From Rhodospirillales bacterium Alpha_05 (GTDB taxonomy: Bacteria > Pseudomonadota > Alphaproteobacteria > Rhodospirillales > Rhodospirillaceae): a DNA stretch of 5,012 nt. Every line of letters begins with the position of its first letter. Position 1 is the stretch's first letter. Below are positions 1 to 5,012 of the stretch, in pieces. Position numbers and translations under genes: made by a program. The notes beneath the pieces were generated by a model. The model saw only the letters and a list, made by a program, of their open reading frames with translations, was not told the origin of the DNA and ran no database searches. Location: positions 1 to 5,012 of the forward strand of contig LUYR01000285.1 of the NCBI GenBank assembly GCA_001603335.1, given 5' to 3'.

Positions 1-373
1 AGCCGTCGGCGAGGGTGCTGCGGGCGATCTCGCCGCTGCGGGTGAGCGTGTCGGCGCGGAGCGTGTCGACGATACGCGGCGATGCGACCGCCGCGACGAG
101 GCATGCGGCGACGGCGGCGACGCGCACCAGGAGCCGATTGCAGTTGGCGGCGTGCGGCGGTGCGGCGAGGGCTTCGCCCGAGGCGATCCAAGCGCGCTCG
201 GCGAGGGTCCAGGCACGGCGGTGGCGCTCGTCGGCGTCGATCCAGGCGCGGGTGCGGGCGTCGAGCGCGGTATCGGCGGGGGCTGCGCGAACCGCGAGCA
301 TGCGCTCCGCTGCTTCGGCGAGGAGCTGGCGCGGCAGCGCGGGTTTTCGGGTGCCGGAGGGTGCGTGGCTCAT
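1..373 (-). CDS. FecR-family anti-sigma factor (inner-membrane sigma regulator), 3' end cut by the window edge
   Basis: In the FecR family this protein binds and controls its cognate ECF sigma factor at the inner membrane and relays a signal from a TonB-dependent receptor. About 124 residues are visible. Residues 13-65 look like the FecR N-terminal cytoplasmic domain (DUF4880), with W44, D46, H51 and the AWTLAERAW segment (54-62) in the usual spacing. Residues about 81-99 (LLVRVAAVAACLVAAVAS) form one plausible membrane span. After it, in the expected periplasmic part, comes DTLTRSGEIARSTLADG, which matches the start of the FecR domain (GE...LADGS). The start is the ATG at 373, preceded by a GGAGGA site. 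That ATG overlaps the stop codon of the sigma gene (ATGA), so the two are translationally coupled. The C-terminal part, which would contact the receptor, lies outside the window. The family call is firm; the specific signal is unknown. Confidence 0.85.
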   Translation of the reverse strand, partial: MSHAPSGTRKPALPRQLLAEAAERMLAVRAAPADTALDARTRAWIDADERHRRAWTLAERAWIASGEALAAPPHAANCNRLLVRVAAVAACLVAAVASPRIVDTLRADTLTRSGEIARSTLADG

Positions 374-885
374 GAATCCTGCTCCTCCAGGGAGGCCATC
401 ACCTGGGTCAGGGCATCGCGGGTGAGGCGGTGGGCGGTGGCGGTGGAAACCCCGATCTGCTCGCCGATTTCGCGGAAGGTCAGGCCGTAGATGCGGTGCA
501 GGACGAAGGCGCGGCGCTGCCGCGGCGGCATCGCCCCGATCGCGGAGCATGCGGCGCGGAGATCCTGGCGGCAGAGGGAAAGGTCTTCGGGAGACTTGGT
601 CGGCGGGTGGAGCAGGCAGGCGGCAGCGCAACCGGAGACGGCACGGCTCTCGGCACCGCGTCGCCGCACGTGGTCGAAGGCGAGGTTGCGCACCATGCGC
701 TGGAGATAGGCGGCGGGGTTGAGCGCATCCGTCGCCACCGCCTCGTCGCAAACGAAGCGCATGCAGGAATCCTGCACCACGTCCTCGGCGCGGATGCGAC
801 AGCCGACGATCGCCGCCGCCAGCCGCACCAGCGCGGGGCGATGGACGAGAAAAATCGTAAGCCGGCATTCGCGGGCGTCGGTCAA
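370..885 (-). CDS. ECF RNA polymerase sigma factor, FecI type
   Basis: This is a small extracytoplasmic-function sigma factor that would direct RNA polymerase to a few target promoters, classically a TonB-dependent receptor operon. Numbered from the upstream ATG at 948, region 2 spans about residues 33-100. It begins FLVHRPALVRLAAAIVG, contains the AEDVVQD motif (54-60), and continues with NPAAYLQRMVRNLAFDHVRRR. After a variable linker with the FecI-like PEDL (120-123), region 4 follows (about 128-186): LRAACSAIGAMPPRQRRAFV, then the helix-turn-helix LTFREIGEQIGVSTATAHR (156-174). I prefer the TTG at 885 as the start because AGGGGA sits 8 nt upstream; this gives 171 aa, normal for the family. 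ATGs at 918 and 948 are in frame but lack a convincing ribosome site, and the 948 start would begin 14 nt from the Fur-like box. The gene's stop overlaps the start of the downstream anti-sigma gene. Family assignment is firm; the exact start is not. Confidence 0.9.
   Translation of the reverse strand: MTDARECRLTIFLVHRPALVRLAAAIVGCRIRAEDVVQDSCMRFVCDEAVATDALNPAAYLQRMVRNLAFDHVRRRGAESRAVSGCAAACLLHPPTKSPEDLSLCRQDLRAACSAIGAMPPRQRRAFVLHRIYGLTFREIGEQIGVSTATAHRLTRDALTQVMASLEEQDS
383..388 (-). promoter_or_regulatory. Ribosome binding site of the FecR-like gene
   Basis: GGAGGA on the minus strand lies 9 nt before the ATG at 373. It sits inside the last codons of the sigma factor gene, which supports the ATGA-coupled start for the anti-sigma gene. 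Confidence 0.7.
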
Positions 886-893
886 CGGTCGTT

Positions 894-899
894 TCCCCT
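894..899 (-). promoter_or_regulatory. Ribosome binding site supporting a TTG start of the sigma gene
   Basis: AGGGGA on the minus strand lies 8 nt upstream of an in-frame TTG at 885-883. It is the best purine-rich site near any candidate start of the sigma factor gene. No comparable site precedes the ATGs at 918 or 948. Confidence 0.45.
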
Positions 900-950
900 G
901 ATGTGCCGGAACCCCCATCCCGGCATCGCCGCGACGTATGCGGCTCATCA

Positions 951-979
951 GGGATAACGCCGTTGCGAATCATTTGCAA
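951..979 (-). promoter_or_regulatory. Candidate promoter of the sigma/anti-sigma operon
   Basis: On the minus strand TTGCAA (979-974) resembles a -35 element (4 of 6 to TTGACA), and TATCCC (956-951), after a 17-nt spacer, is a weak -10 element (3 of 6). The -35 and most of the spacer lie within the Fur-like palindrome, the normal place for a repressor. Transcription would start near 944, downstream of the ATG at 948, which agrees with the TTG start at 885. The -10 match is poor, so this is tentative. Confidence 0.25.
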
Positions 980-980
980 C
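962..980. promoter_or_regulatory. Fur/Mur-like operator, 19-bp inverted repeat
   Basis: The sequence GTTGCGAATCATTTGCAAC is an inverted repeat centred on base 971. Eight of nine base pairs match, and the ninth (967/975) is G against T. Length, the central AAT-N-ATT and the TTGC/GCAA arms agree with operators of the Fur superfamily (Fur, Mur) in alphaproteobacteria. It lies just upstream of the FecI-type sigma gene, where Fur control of iron-uptake signalling is well established. It is 129 bp from the divergent DUF4139 start, so it could also influence those genes. Fur and Mur (manganese) sites overlap in consensus, so the metal is not certain. Confidence 0.6.
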
Positions 981-1034
981 AACCCGCCCGGCAATCGCTG
1001 CGCCACCGCCCCGGTTTGTGACGCGGCACACTTT

Positions 1035-1050
1035 CCCAGGTTGTCCTGGG
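1035..1050 (+). other. Small perfect hairpin in the leader region of the DUF4139 operon
   Basis: CCCAGG (1035-1040) and CCTGGG (1045-1050) form a perfect 6-bp stem with loop TTGT. A second CCAGG at 1064-1068 could pair instead with CCTGG at 1045-1049, so two mutually exclusive folds exist. No T-run follows, so it is not a typical terminator. No promoter for the plus-strand genes could be recognised with confidence in 981-1109. Confidence 0.3.
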
Positions 1051-1095
1051 GGGATAGGGTGCTCCAGGTAAAGTTGGGTTTGGTGTCATTCGCAT

Positions 1096-1102
1096 GGGGG
1101 AG
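1096..1102 (+). promoter_or_regulatory. Ribosome binding site of the first DUF4139 gene
   Basis: GGGGGAG lies 7 nt before the ATG at 1110. A GAAGGA also abuts the start codon but is too close to serve. The site, with the signal peptide that begins at this ATG, fixes the start against longer in-frame readings. Confidence 0.5.
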
Positions 1103-1109
1103 CGAAGGA

Positions 1110-2477
1110 ATGCGCGCAATTGGTCTTGCGGTTCTGGCAACGCTGGCGGGGGCGTGCGTCGCGCATGCCGAAGAGGCACGCCATACCACGGTGACGGTGT
1201 ATTCGATCGGCATCGCCCTGGTCGAGGATACCCGCGACGTCGGGTTTGCGGCGGGGCGGTCGACGATCCAGTTCCCCGACGTTTCGGCGAAGATCCGGCC
1301 CGAGACCGCGAGCCTCGCGGCGAACGGCGTGACGGTGGTGGAGCAGAATTTCGACTTCGACCTGCTGACGCCCGCGAAGCTGATGGAAAAGGCATTGGGA
1401 CAGACGGTGAAGATCGTGCGGACCAATCCTGGAACCGGCGAGCAGGTCGAGGAAGAGGCGACCGTGCTCTCGACTCAGCAGGGCGTGGTGCTCAAGATCG
1501 GCGATCGCATCGAGGTGCTGCGCGACGATGGCGTGCCGACACGGGTGATCTTCGACAAAGTGCCGGAAAACCTCCGCGCGCGCCCGACGCTCTCGATTCT
1601 CGTCGCTTCCGGAAAGGCGGGGGTCCGCCCCGCCACTCTTAGCTACATCACGCCCGGTCTGGGGTGGAAGGCGGACTACGTCGCGAACTACGACGAGCAC
1701 GCCGGGACCCTCGATCTGCAAGGCTGGGTGACGCTGACCAATACCACCAACGTCGCCTATCCCGACGCCAAGGTGAAGATCGCGACCGGAGCGGTAAGCA
1801 GCGGCGGCTTGTCGGGGAGCCGGAGTCCCATGCGCGGCAACGGTGCTCAGGAGGCGGGGCTTAGCGATAAGGTGACTCTTTTCGACCTGCCGGAGGCGGT
1901 GACCATCGCCGACAAGCAATCGAAACAGGTCGGTCTGGTCGAACTGAAGGGCGTCCAAGCATCCAAGGTTTATCGGTCGGTGTGGTCGGCCGAACCCGGC
2001 AATCAATATTCGGGCACTGGGAAGCCGGCGAAGGCGCAGGTGGTTCTGCGCTTTGCGGCGAAGGATGAAGCGGGGCGGGAGTGGCGGTTGCCGCGTGGCG
2101 CGTTCCGAAGCTTCGTCCGGGACGCCAAGGGCGAGGCGCAGTTCGTCGGCGAAACCCAAATCGGCGACATCGCCACCGGCGGTAAGGTCGACGCCGCGAT
2201 CTCGGAGGCGTTCGACATCGAAGTCCAGCCCAAGCTCGTGGTCGTCCAGCAGTTCGGTTCGTCCGGTCGGCGGCGCACGATGGAGTACACGGTTACCAAC
2301 GCGTCCGACGCGGATGTCGAGGTGGAGATCGAGGAGGGCGGCATGCGGTCGGACCTGCGGGTGGTGGCAGAAAGCGTGCGCAGCGTCGCCCTCGACGCGT
2401 ATCGGCGGCAGTGGACGCTACGGGTTTCCGCGAAGGACAAGGCGGTATTGAACGCGGTGATCGAGGAAGGACGATGA
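1110..2477 (+). CDS. Exported DUF4139-domain protein, first of a tandem pair
   Basis: This is a 455-aa protein of a conserved family with no established molecular function. Residues 1-20 form a signal peptide (short basic start, hydrophobic LAVLATLAGACVA, then AHA before EE), so the mature protein should be periplasmic or surface-associated. The DUF4139 character is clearest at 170-228: LSYITPGLGWKADYVANYDE, then LDLQGWVTLTNTTNVAYPDAKVKIATG. Further family-like blocks are LFDLPEAVTIADKQSKQVGLVE (257-278), FVGETQIGDIATGGKVD (345-361), and MEYTVTNASDADVEVEIEE (391-409) near the C-terminus, probably a beta-sandwich. The N-terminal part (about 25-165) carries NFDFDLLTPAKLM and STQQGVVLKIGDRIEVL, also seen in altered form in the next gene. 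The mature part has no cysteine. The C at residue 16 does not make a good lipobox (alanine, not leucine, at -3). The start ATG was chosen because the signal peptide begins there; the open frame extends upstream to 903 without sense. It overlaps the next gene by ATGA. Confidence 0.87.
   Translation: MRAIGLAVLATLAGACVAHAEEARHTTVTVYSIGIALVEDTRDVGFAAGRSTIQFPDVSAKIRPETASLAANGVTVVEQNFDFDLLTPAKLMEKALGQTVKIVRTNPGTGEQVEEEATVLSTQQGVVLKIGDRIEVLRDDGVPTRVIFDKVPENLRARPTLSILVASGKAGVRPATLSYITPGLGWKADYVANYDEHAGTLDLQGWVTLTNTTNVAYPDAKVKIATGAVSSGGLSGSRSPMRGNGAQEAGLSDKVTLFDLPEAVTIADKQSKQVGLVELKGVQASKVYRSVWSAEPGNQYSGTGKPAKAQVVLRFAAKDEAGREWRLPRGAFRSFVRDAKGEAQFVGETQIGDIATGGKVDAAISEAFDIEVQPKLVVVQQFGSSGRRRTMEYTVTNASDADVEVEIEEGGMRSDLRVVAESVRSVALDAYRRQWTLRVSAKDKAVLNAVIEEGR
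2463..2471 (+). promoter_or_regulatory. Ribosome binding site of the second DUF4139 gene
   Basis: GAGGAAGGA lies inside the final codons of the upstream gene, with its GAGGA core 6 nt before the ATG at 2474. It selects this ATG over the in-frame ATG at 2411 and agrees with the signal peptide starting here. Confidence 0.65.
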
Positions 2478-3955
2478 TCCTTCGCGTCGCCGCCTGCGTG
2501 CTTGCGGTTCTGGCGTCCCCGGCATTTGCCGAGGAGGTGACGTCGGCGCGCATCGACGGCGTATCGGCGACGCTGTACCAGACGCTTCGCGGCTACCCCG
2601 ACGTCGCGCTGGTTTCCGAGACGCGCACTGTCAAGCTGCCGGCGGGGGATACCGTCATCCATTTCGAAGGCGTGGCGGCGTCGCTGATTCCCCAGACCGT
2701 CCAGGTGGAAGGGCTGCCCGGTACGCCGCAGGGAACCGACTTCGATTTCGCGACCTTTGCGGCCGCGACGGTCTTGGATCGCAGCGTCGGCCTTCCCGCC
2801 GAACTGATCCAGTCGCCGCCGAAGTCCGCCGAAATTCGGCGCTCGGGGACGTTGGTTTCGCAGCAGGGGATCGTGGCGTTCGCCAGCGACGCCGGGGTCG
2901 AAGCCTTCGGCTGCGGCGGGCCGCCCTCCCGGTTGGTGGTCGGCGTTCCGCCCGGTTTGCGCGCCAAGCCGGATCTCTCGGTGCGGGTGTGGGTCGAACG
3001 GGCGGGCGTTTATCCGCTCCGGATCTCGTATCTCGCCGATCGGGTCCGTTGGCGCGCGGTCTATGTCGCCAAGGTCGCGGAAGACGGACGCCGGATCGAT
3101 CTCGAAGGTCGGGTGGTCGTGGAAAATGCTTCGGCCACCCAATTCGACAGCACGCCGTCGCGCTTCGTCTTCGGCAATCTGGCGCGTTTGCACGAAACCA
3201 AAGCTCCGATGTTTGGAACAGTTCACGGGATGCGGGATTGCTGGGGGCTGGCGCGTACCCACCAGCCGGTTTTCGAGGAACCTCCCGAAGTTCAGGCGAT
3301 GGCGGGTAGGGCGCTTGCGAAGGAGTCGGCGCGCGCCGAGCCGATGCACGAAATCGAGGCCGAAACCCTTGGCGATCTCAAGCTCTTTCGCGTGAACGCA
3401 CCGATCCGGATCGCGCCGTCTCAGAAAAAAACCTTCACCTTCATGGTCTCGCGGGCGGTGAAGGCGGAACCCTTCTTCCTGGTGCCGTTCCTCATCCGTC
3501 GGGCGGCGGACGGTGAAAGCACGCGGCAAGGCTGGCGGGTGGCCAACACCAAGGCCGCGGGGCTGGGCGAACCTCTGCCCGAAGGCGAGGTCGCGCTCTA
3601 TCGAGGCAAGTCCACCTATCTCGGCGACGACGAAATCCCCAACGGCGTCGCCGAAGGCGGGCGGCTGGAGCTTGTGGGGAGTCCGACCGGAGAGGTTCTG
3701 TTCGATCACCGCTTGATCGCGGAAAAAACCTCGGTCCGGATGCACGACCTCGTGGATCGCACCCGATCCCTGGTCTTGACCAACACTGCAAATCATCCGG
3801 TCCTGGTGGAGTATCGGTTGCCGCAAGACCGGGTCAGGTCGGTGTGGTCGGGCCTCGAAGGCGTTGTGGGAGAAAATCGCACCTGGATCTGGCGTGGGCG
3901 ATTGGCGGCTCACGAACGCCGTGAGCTTCTGCCGGAGACGGAAGAATACCGCTAG
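2474..3955 (+). CDS. Exported DUF4139-like protein, second and more diverged of the tandem pair
   Basis: This 493-aa protein has a clear signal peptide (MILRVAACVLAVLASPAFA, cleavage before EE). Its blocks line up in order with the upstream protein: TDFDFATFAA (88-97); LVSQQGIVAFASDAGVEAF (127-145); VPPGLRAKPDLSVRVWVERAGVYPL (158-182 in all) followed by RISYLADRVRWRAVYVAK and IDLEGRVVVENAS; LGDLKLFRVNAPIRIAPSQK (299-318); YLGDDEIPNGVAEGGRLEL (382-400); and RSLVLTNTANHPVLVEYRLP (431-450). The pair therefore looks like an old duplication. It differs from its neighbour in several ways: the GLGW motif is replaced by DRVRW, a longer charged linker lies at about 237-298, and two cysteines (C147, C256) in the mature protein could form a disulfide. 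Function is unknown, and no catalytic motif was recognised. Start ATG at 2474 overlaps the upstream stop (ATGA), so translation is probably coupled. An alternative is that it belongs to a separate branch that only marginally meets the DUF4139 profile. Confidence 0.82.
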   Translation: MILRVAACVLAVLASPAFAEEVTSARIDGVSATLYQTLRGYPDVALVSETRTVKLPAGDTVIHFEGVAASLIPQTVQVEGLPGTPQGTDFDFATFAAATVLDRSVGLPAELIQSPPKSAEIRRSGTLVSQQGIVAFASDAGVEAFGCGGPPSRLVVGVPPGLRAKPDLSVRVWVERAGVYPLRISYLADRVRWRAVYVAKVAEDGRRIDLEGRVVVENASATQFDSTPSRFVFGNLARLHETKAPMFGTVHGMRDCWGLARTHQPVFEEPPEVQAMAGRALAKESARAEPMHEIEAETLGDLKLFRVNAPIRIAPSQKKTFTFMVSRAVKAEPFFLVPFLIRRAADGESTRQGWRVANTKAAGLGEPLPEGEVALYRGKSTYLGDDEIPNGVAEGGRLELVGSPTGEVLFDHRLIAEKTSVRMHDLVDRTRSLVLTNTANHPVLVEYRLPQDRVRSVWSGLEGVVGENRTWIWRGRLAAHERRELLPETEEYR

Positions 3956-3966
3956 GAGCCCGATTT

Positions 3967-3988
3967 GCGTGGGCGATCCGGCCTACGC
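3967..3988. terminator. Stem-loop between convergent genes, possible bidirectional terminator
   Basis: GCGTGGGC (3967-3974) pairs with GCCTACGC (3981-3988), with one G-T pair, around a 6-nt loop. It lies just after the stop of the second DUF4139 gene and covers the TAG stop (3983-3985) of the opposing methyltransferase gene. Neither strand has a T-run after the stem, so it does not fit the classic intrinsic terminator. It may act weakly or protect 3' ends. Confidence 0.35.
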
Positions 3989-5012
3989 CAATGGACCGGT
4001 AAGGTAGAGATTGACGCGGATGCCGCCGTGCAGGACAGGCGGCCGCGGCTTGCCGAAGGGGAGGCCGGTGGCCTGGGCGAGCGCGGCTTCGTTGGTGATC
4101 ACGCCGACGCGCCAGCCGGAGAAGCGCGCGCTCAGGGTCTGCCCGAGGGCGCGGTAGAGCGCGGTGAGCTCCTTACGGTCGCCGATGCGCTGGCCGTAGG
4201 GCGGGTTGACGATCACCAGTCCGGGCGTGCCCTCGGGCGCGGGCAGGTCGCTGATCGCGCGCTGCCGGAAATCAGTGCTCTCGGCGACGCCCGCACGCGC
4301 GGCGTTGGCGCGGCTCATCTCGATCGCGCCCGCGTCGCGGTCGCTGCCGTGGAAGATGATGGCCGGGGCGTTCGGCGCTTCCACGCGGCGCATCGCCTGC
4401 CATGCCGCGTCGTCGAAGGTGGCGAGGGTCTCGAAGGCGAAATGGCGCGAGCGGCCGGGCTTCAATCCCGCCGCGATTTCCGCCGCCTCGATCACGAAGG
4501 TGCCCGAGCCGCACATCGGGTCGACCACCGGCTCCGCGCCGTCGAAGCCGCACTGCCGCAGGAACAGGGCGGCGAGGGTCTCGCGCATCGGCGCCTTGTT
4601 CACCGCTTCCTTGTGGCTGCGCTTGTGCAGCGGCTCGCCCGAGGTGTCGATGCTGATGGTGCAGAGGTCGTCGTCGATGCGTGCCTTGACCACGATTTCG
4701 GCGTCGTCGGAGATCGGCGCGCCGAGTTCCTCGCGGATCGCGCGGGTGATCCGCTCGGCCACCGCGCCGCCGTGGTAGATGCGGGAGTTTTTCGCCGCCG
4801 AGGCTTCGATCTTCACCGGCACGTCGGGGCGCAGGAACGCGCTCCAGGCGACCTTGCGCGCGCGTTTGTCGAGCTGTGCGAGGTGGAAGGCGCGGAACGC
4901 CGCGATCCGGGCCAGAACCCGGCTCGCGCCGCGCAGTTCGAGATTGGCGCGCCAAACCTCGGCCCAGCCGCCGCTGACGGTGACGCCGCCGGTGACGGTT
5001 TTGGGATTGGCG
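3983..5012 (-). CDS. rlmL: THUMP-domain class I SAM-dependent RNA methyltransferase, RlmL type; N-terminus cut by the window edge
   Basis: Related enzymes transfer a methyl group from S-adenosylmethionine to N2 of a guanine in 23S rRNA (G2445 in E. coli). The frame is open to the right edge, giving 342 visible residues; roughly 30 N-terminal residues are missing. The visible part starts in the THUMP region: GGVTVSGGWAEVWRANLELR (8-27), then GASRVLARI, and RIYHGGAVAERI near residue 77. The methyltransferase domain follows: DPMCGSGTF (164-172, SAM-binding motif I), GSDRD (222-226, acidic motif II region) and NPPY (269-272, the signature of N-methyltransferases), ending in GGIRVNLYLTGPLA. The protein stops after this domain, so it lacks the RlmK half fused to it in E. 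coli RlmKL; single-domain forms are common. The GTG at 4822 is not the true start, because the THUMP-like sequence continues upstream. It is convergent with the DUF4139 pair and probably independent of it. The exact rRNA target in this organism is inferred. Confidence 0.9.
   Translation of the reverse strand, partial: ANPKTVTGGVTVSGGWAEVWRANLELRGASRVLARIAAFRAFHLAQLDKRARKVAWSAFLRPDVPVKIEASAAKNSRIYHGGAVAERITRAIREELGAPISDDAEIVVKARIDDDLCTISIDTSGEPLHKRSHKEAVNKAPMRETLAALFLRQCGFDGAEPVVDPMCGSGTFVIEAAEIAAGLKPGRSRHFAFETLATFDDAAWQAMRRVEAPNAPAIIFHGSDRDAGAIEMSRANAARAGVAESTDFRQRAISDLPAPEGTPGLVIVNPPYGQRIGDRKELTALYRALGQTLSARFSGWRVGVITNEAALAQATGLPFGKPRPPVLHGGIRVNLYLTGPLA

Noticed and set aside
60..360. Dense GCG/CGG repeats near the left edge, looking like low-complexity repeat DNA
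   Set aside because: They are alanine and arginine codons of the FecR-like gene read on the other strand; no unit repeats with regular period.
430..957. A 175-codon plus-strand frame opposite the sigma factor gene
   Set aside because: The minus strand encodes regions 2 and 4 of an ECF sigma factor; the plus frame shows no recognisable domain.
903..1109. Upstream extension of the first DUF4139 gene to the ATG at 903
   Set aside because: The extra 69 residues show no family similarity, run through the Fur-like operator, and would bury the signal peptide that begins at 1110.
1143..1157. Possible lipoprotein cleavage site (LAGAC, cysteine at residue 16) in the first DUF4139 protein
   Set aside because: The -3 residue relative to the cysteine is alanine, not the usual leucine or valine, and a good signal peptidase I site (AHA before EE) follows directly.
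1086..2159. A 357-codon minus-strand frame opposite the first DUF4139 gene
   Set aside because: Low-complexity R/H/P-rich translation, no domain, and full overlap with a well-supported gene.
3425..3431. A run of seven A within the second DUF4139 gene, a possible slippage site
   Set aside because: In frame it reads AAA AAA ACC, not a standard -1 slippery heptamer. Paralogue-like similarity continues in the same frame after it, and the shifted frames hold nothing recognisable.
2003..3913. A 636-codon open frame on the minus strand, antisense to both DUF4139 genes
   Set aside because: It lies opposite two genes with signal peptides, ribosome sites and mutually similar blocks. Its translation is rich in R, P, D and G without recognisable domains, as expected from the complement of GC-rich codons.
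4206..4778. A 190-codon plus-strand frame opposite the methyltransferase gene
   Set aside because: The minus-strand frame carries DPMCGSGTF and NPPY in correct order, so this is a shadow with an S/A/R-rich translation.

Overview
The window is visibly GC-rich, densely coded DNA of bacterial type. A FecI-type sigma factor paired with a FecR-type anti-sigma factor, a Fur-like box with arms of the TTGC(A/G)AAT type, and a THUMP-domain RNA methyltransferase that ends without the RlmK half all suggest an alphaproteobacterium, perhaps of the Rhodospirillales. The taxonomic call is inference from gene style only.

Layout. The left block, on the minus strand (1-885), is a two-gene operon: an ECF sigma factor, then a FecR-like membrane anti-sigma factor that runs off the left edge. 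The two genes overlap by an ATGA. A divergent intergenic region (about 886-1109) holds a nearly perfect 19-bp Fur-like palindrome (962-980) just upstream of the sigma gene, and a small GC-rich hairpin in the leader of the plus-strand genes. The middle block, on the plus strand (1110-3955), holds two consecutive signal-peptide proteins of the DUF4139 type, also overlapping by an ATGA, so they are almost certainly co-transcribed and translationally coupled. The right block, on the minus strand (3983-5012), is a 5'-truncated RlmL-type 23S rRNA guanine-N2 methyltransferase convergent with the DUF4139 pair. A stem-loop lies at the convergence point.

How the parts may work together. FecI/FecR pairs normally relay a signal from an outer-membrane TonB-dependent receptor, and the Fur-like box fits iron-repressed expression of the pair. 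The receptor gene would be expected beyond the left edge and is not visible here. The tandem DUF4139 genes encode exported proteins of unknown function. They share the divergent intergenic region with the sigma/anti-sigma pair, so joint metal-dependent control or sigma-dependent expression is possible but unproven. The methyltransferase is a housekeeping ribosome-modification gene and is probably unrelated.

The most interesting part of the window is the pair of diverged, secreted DUF4139 paralogues next to an iron-type cell-surface signalling module. I do not see a CRISPR array, insertion sequence, tRNA, rRNA or any obvious defence or toxin system.
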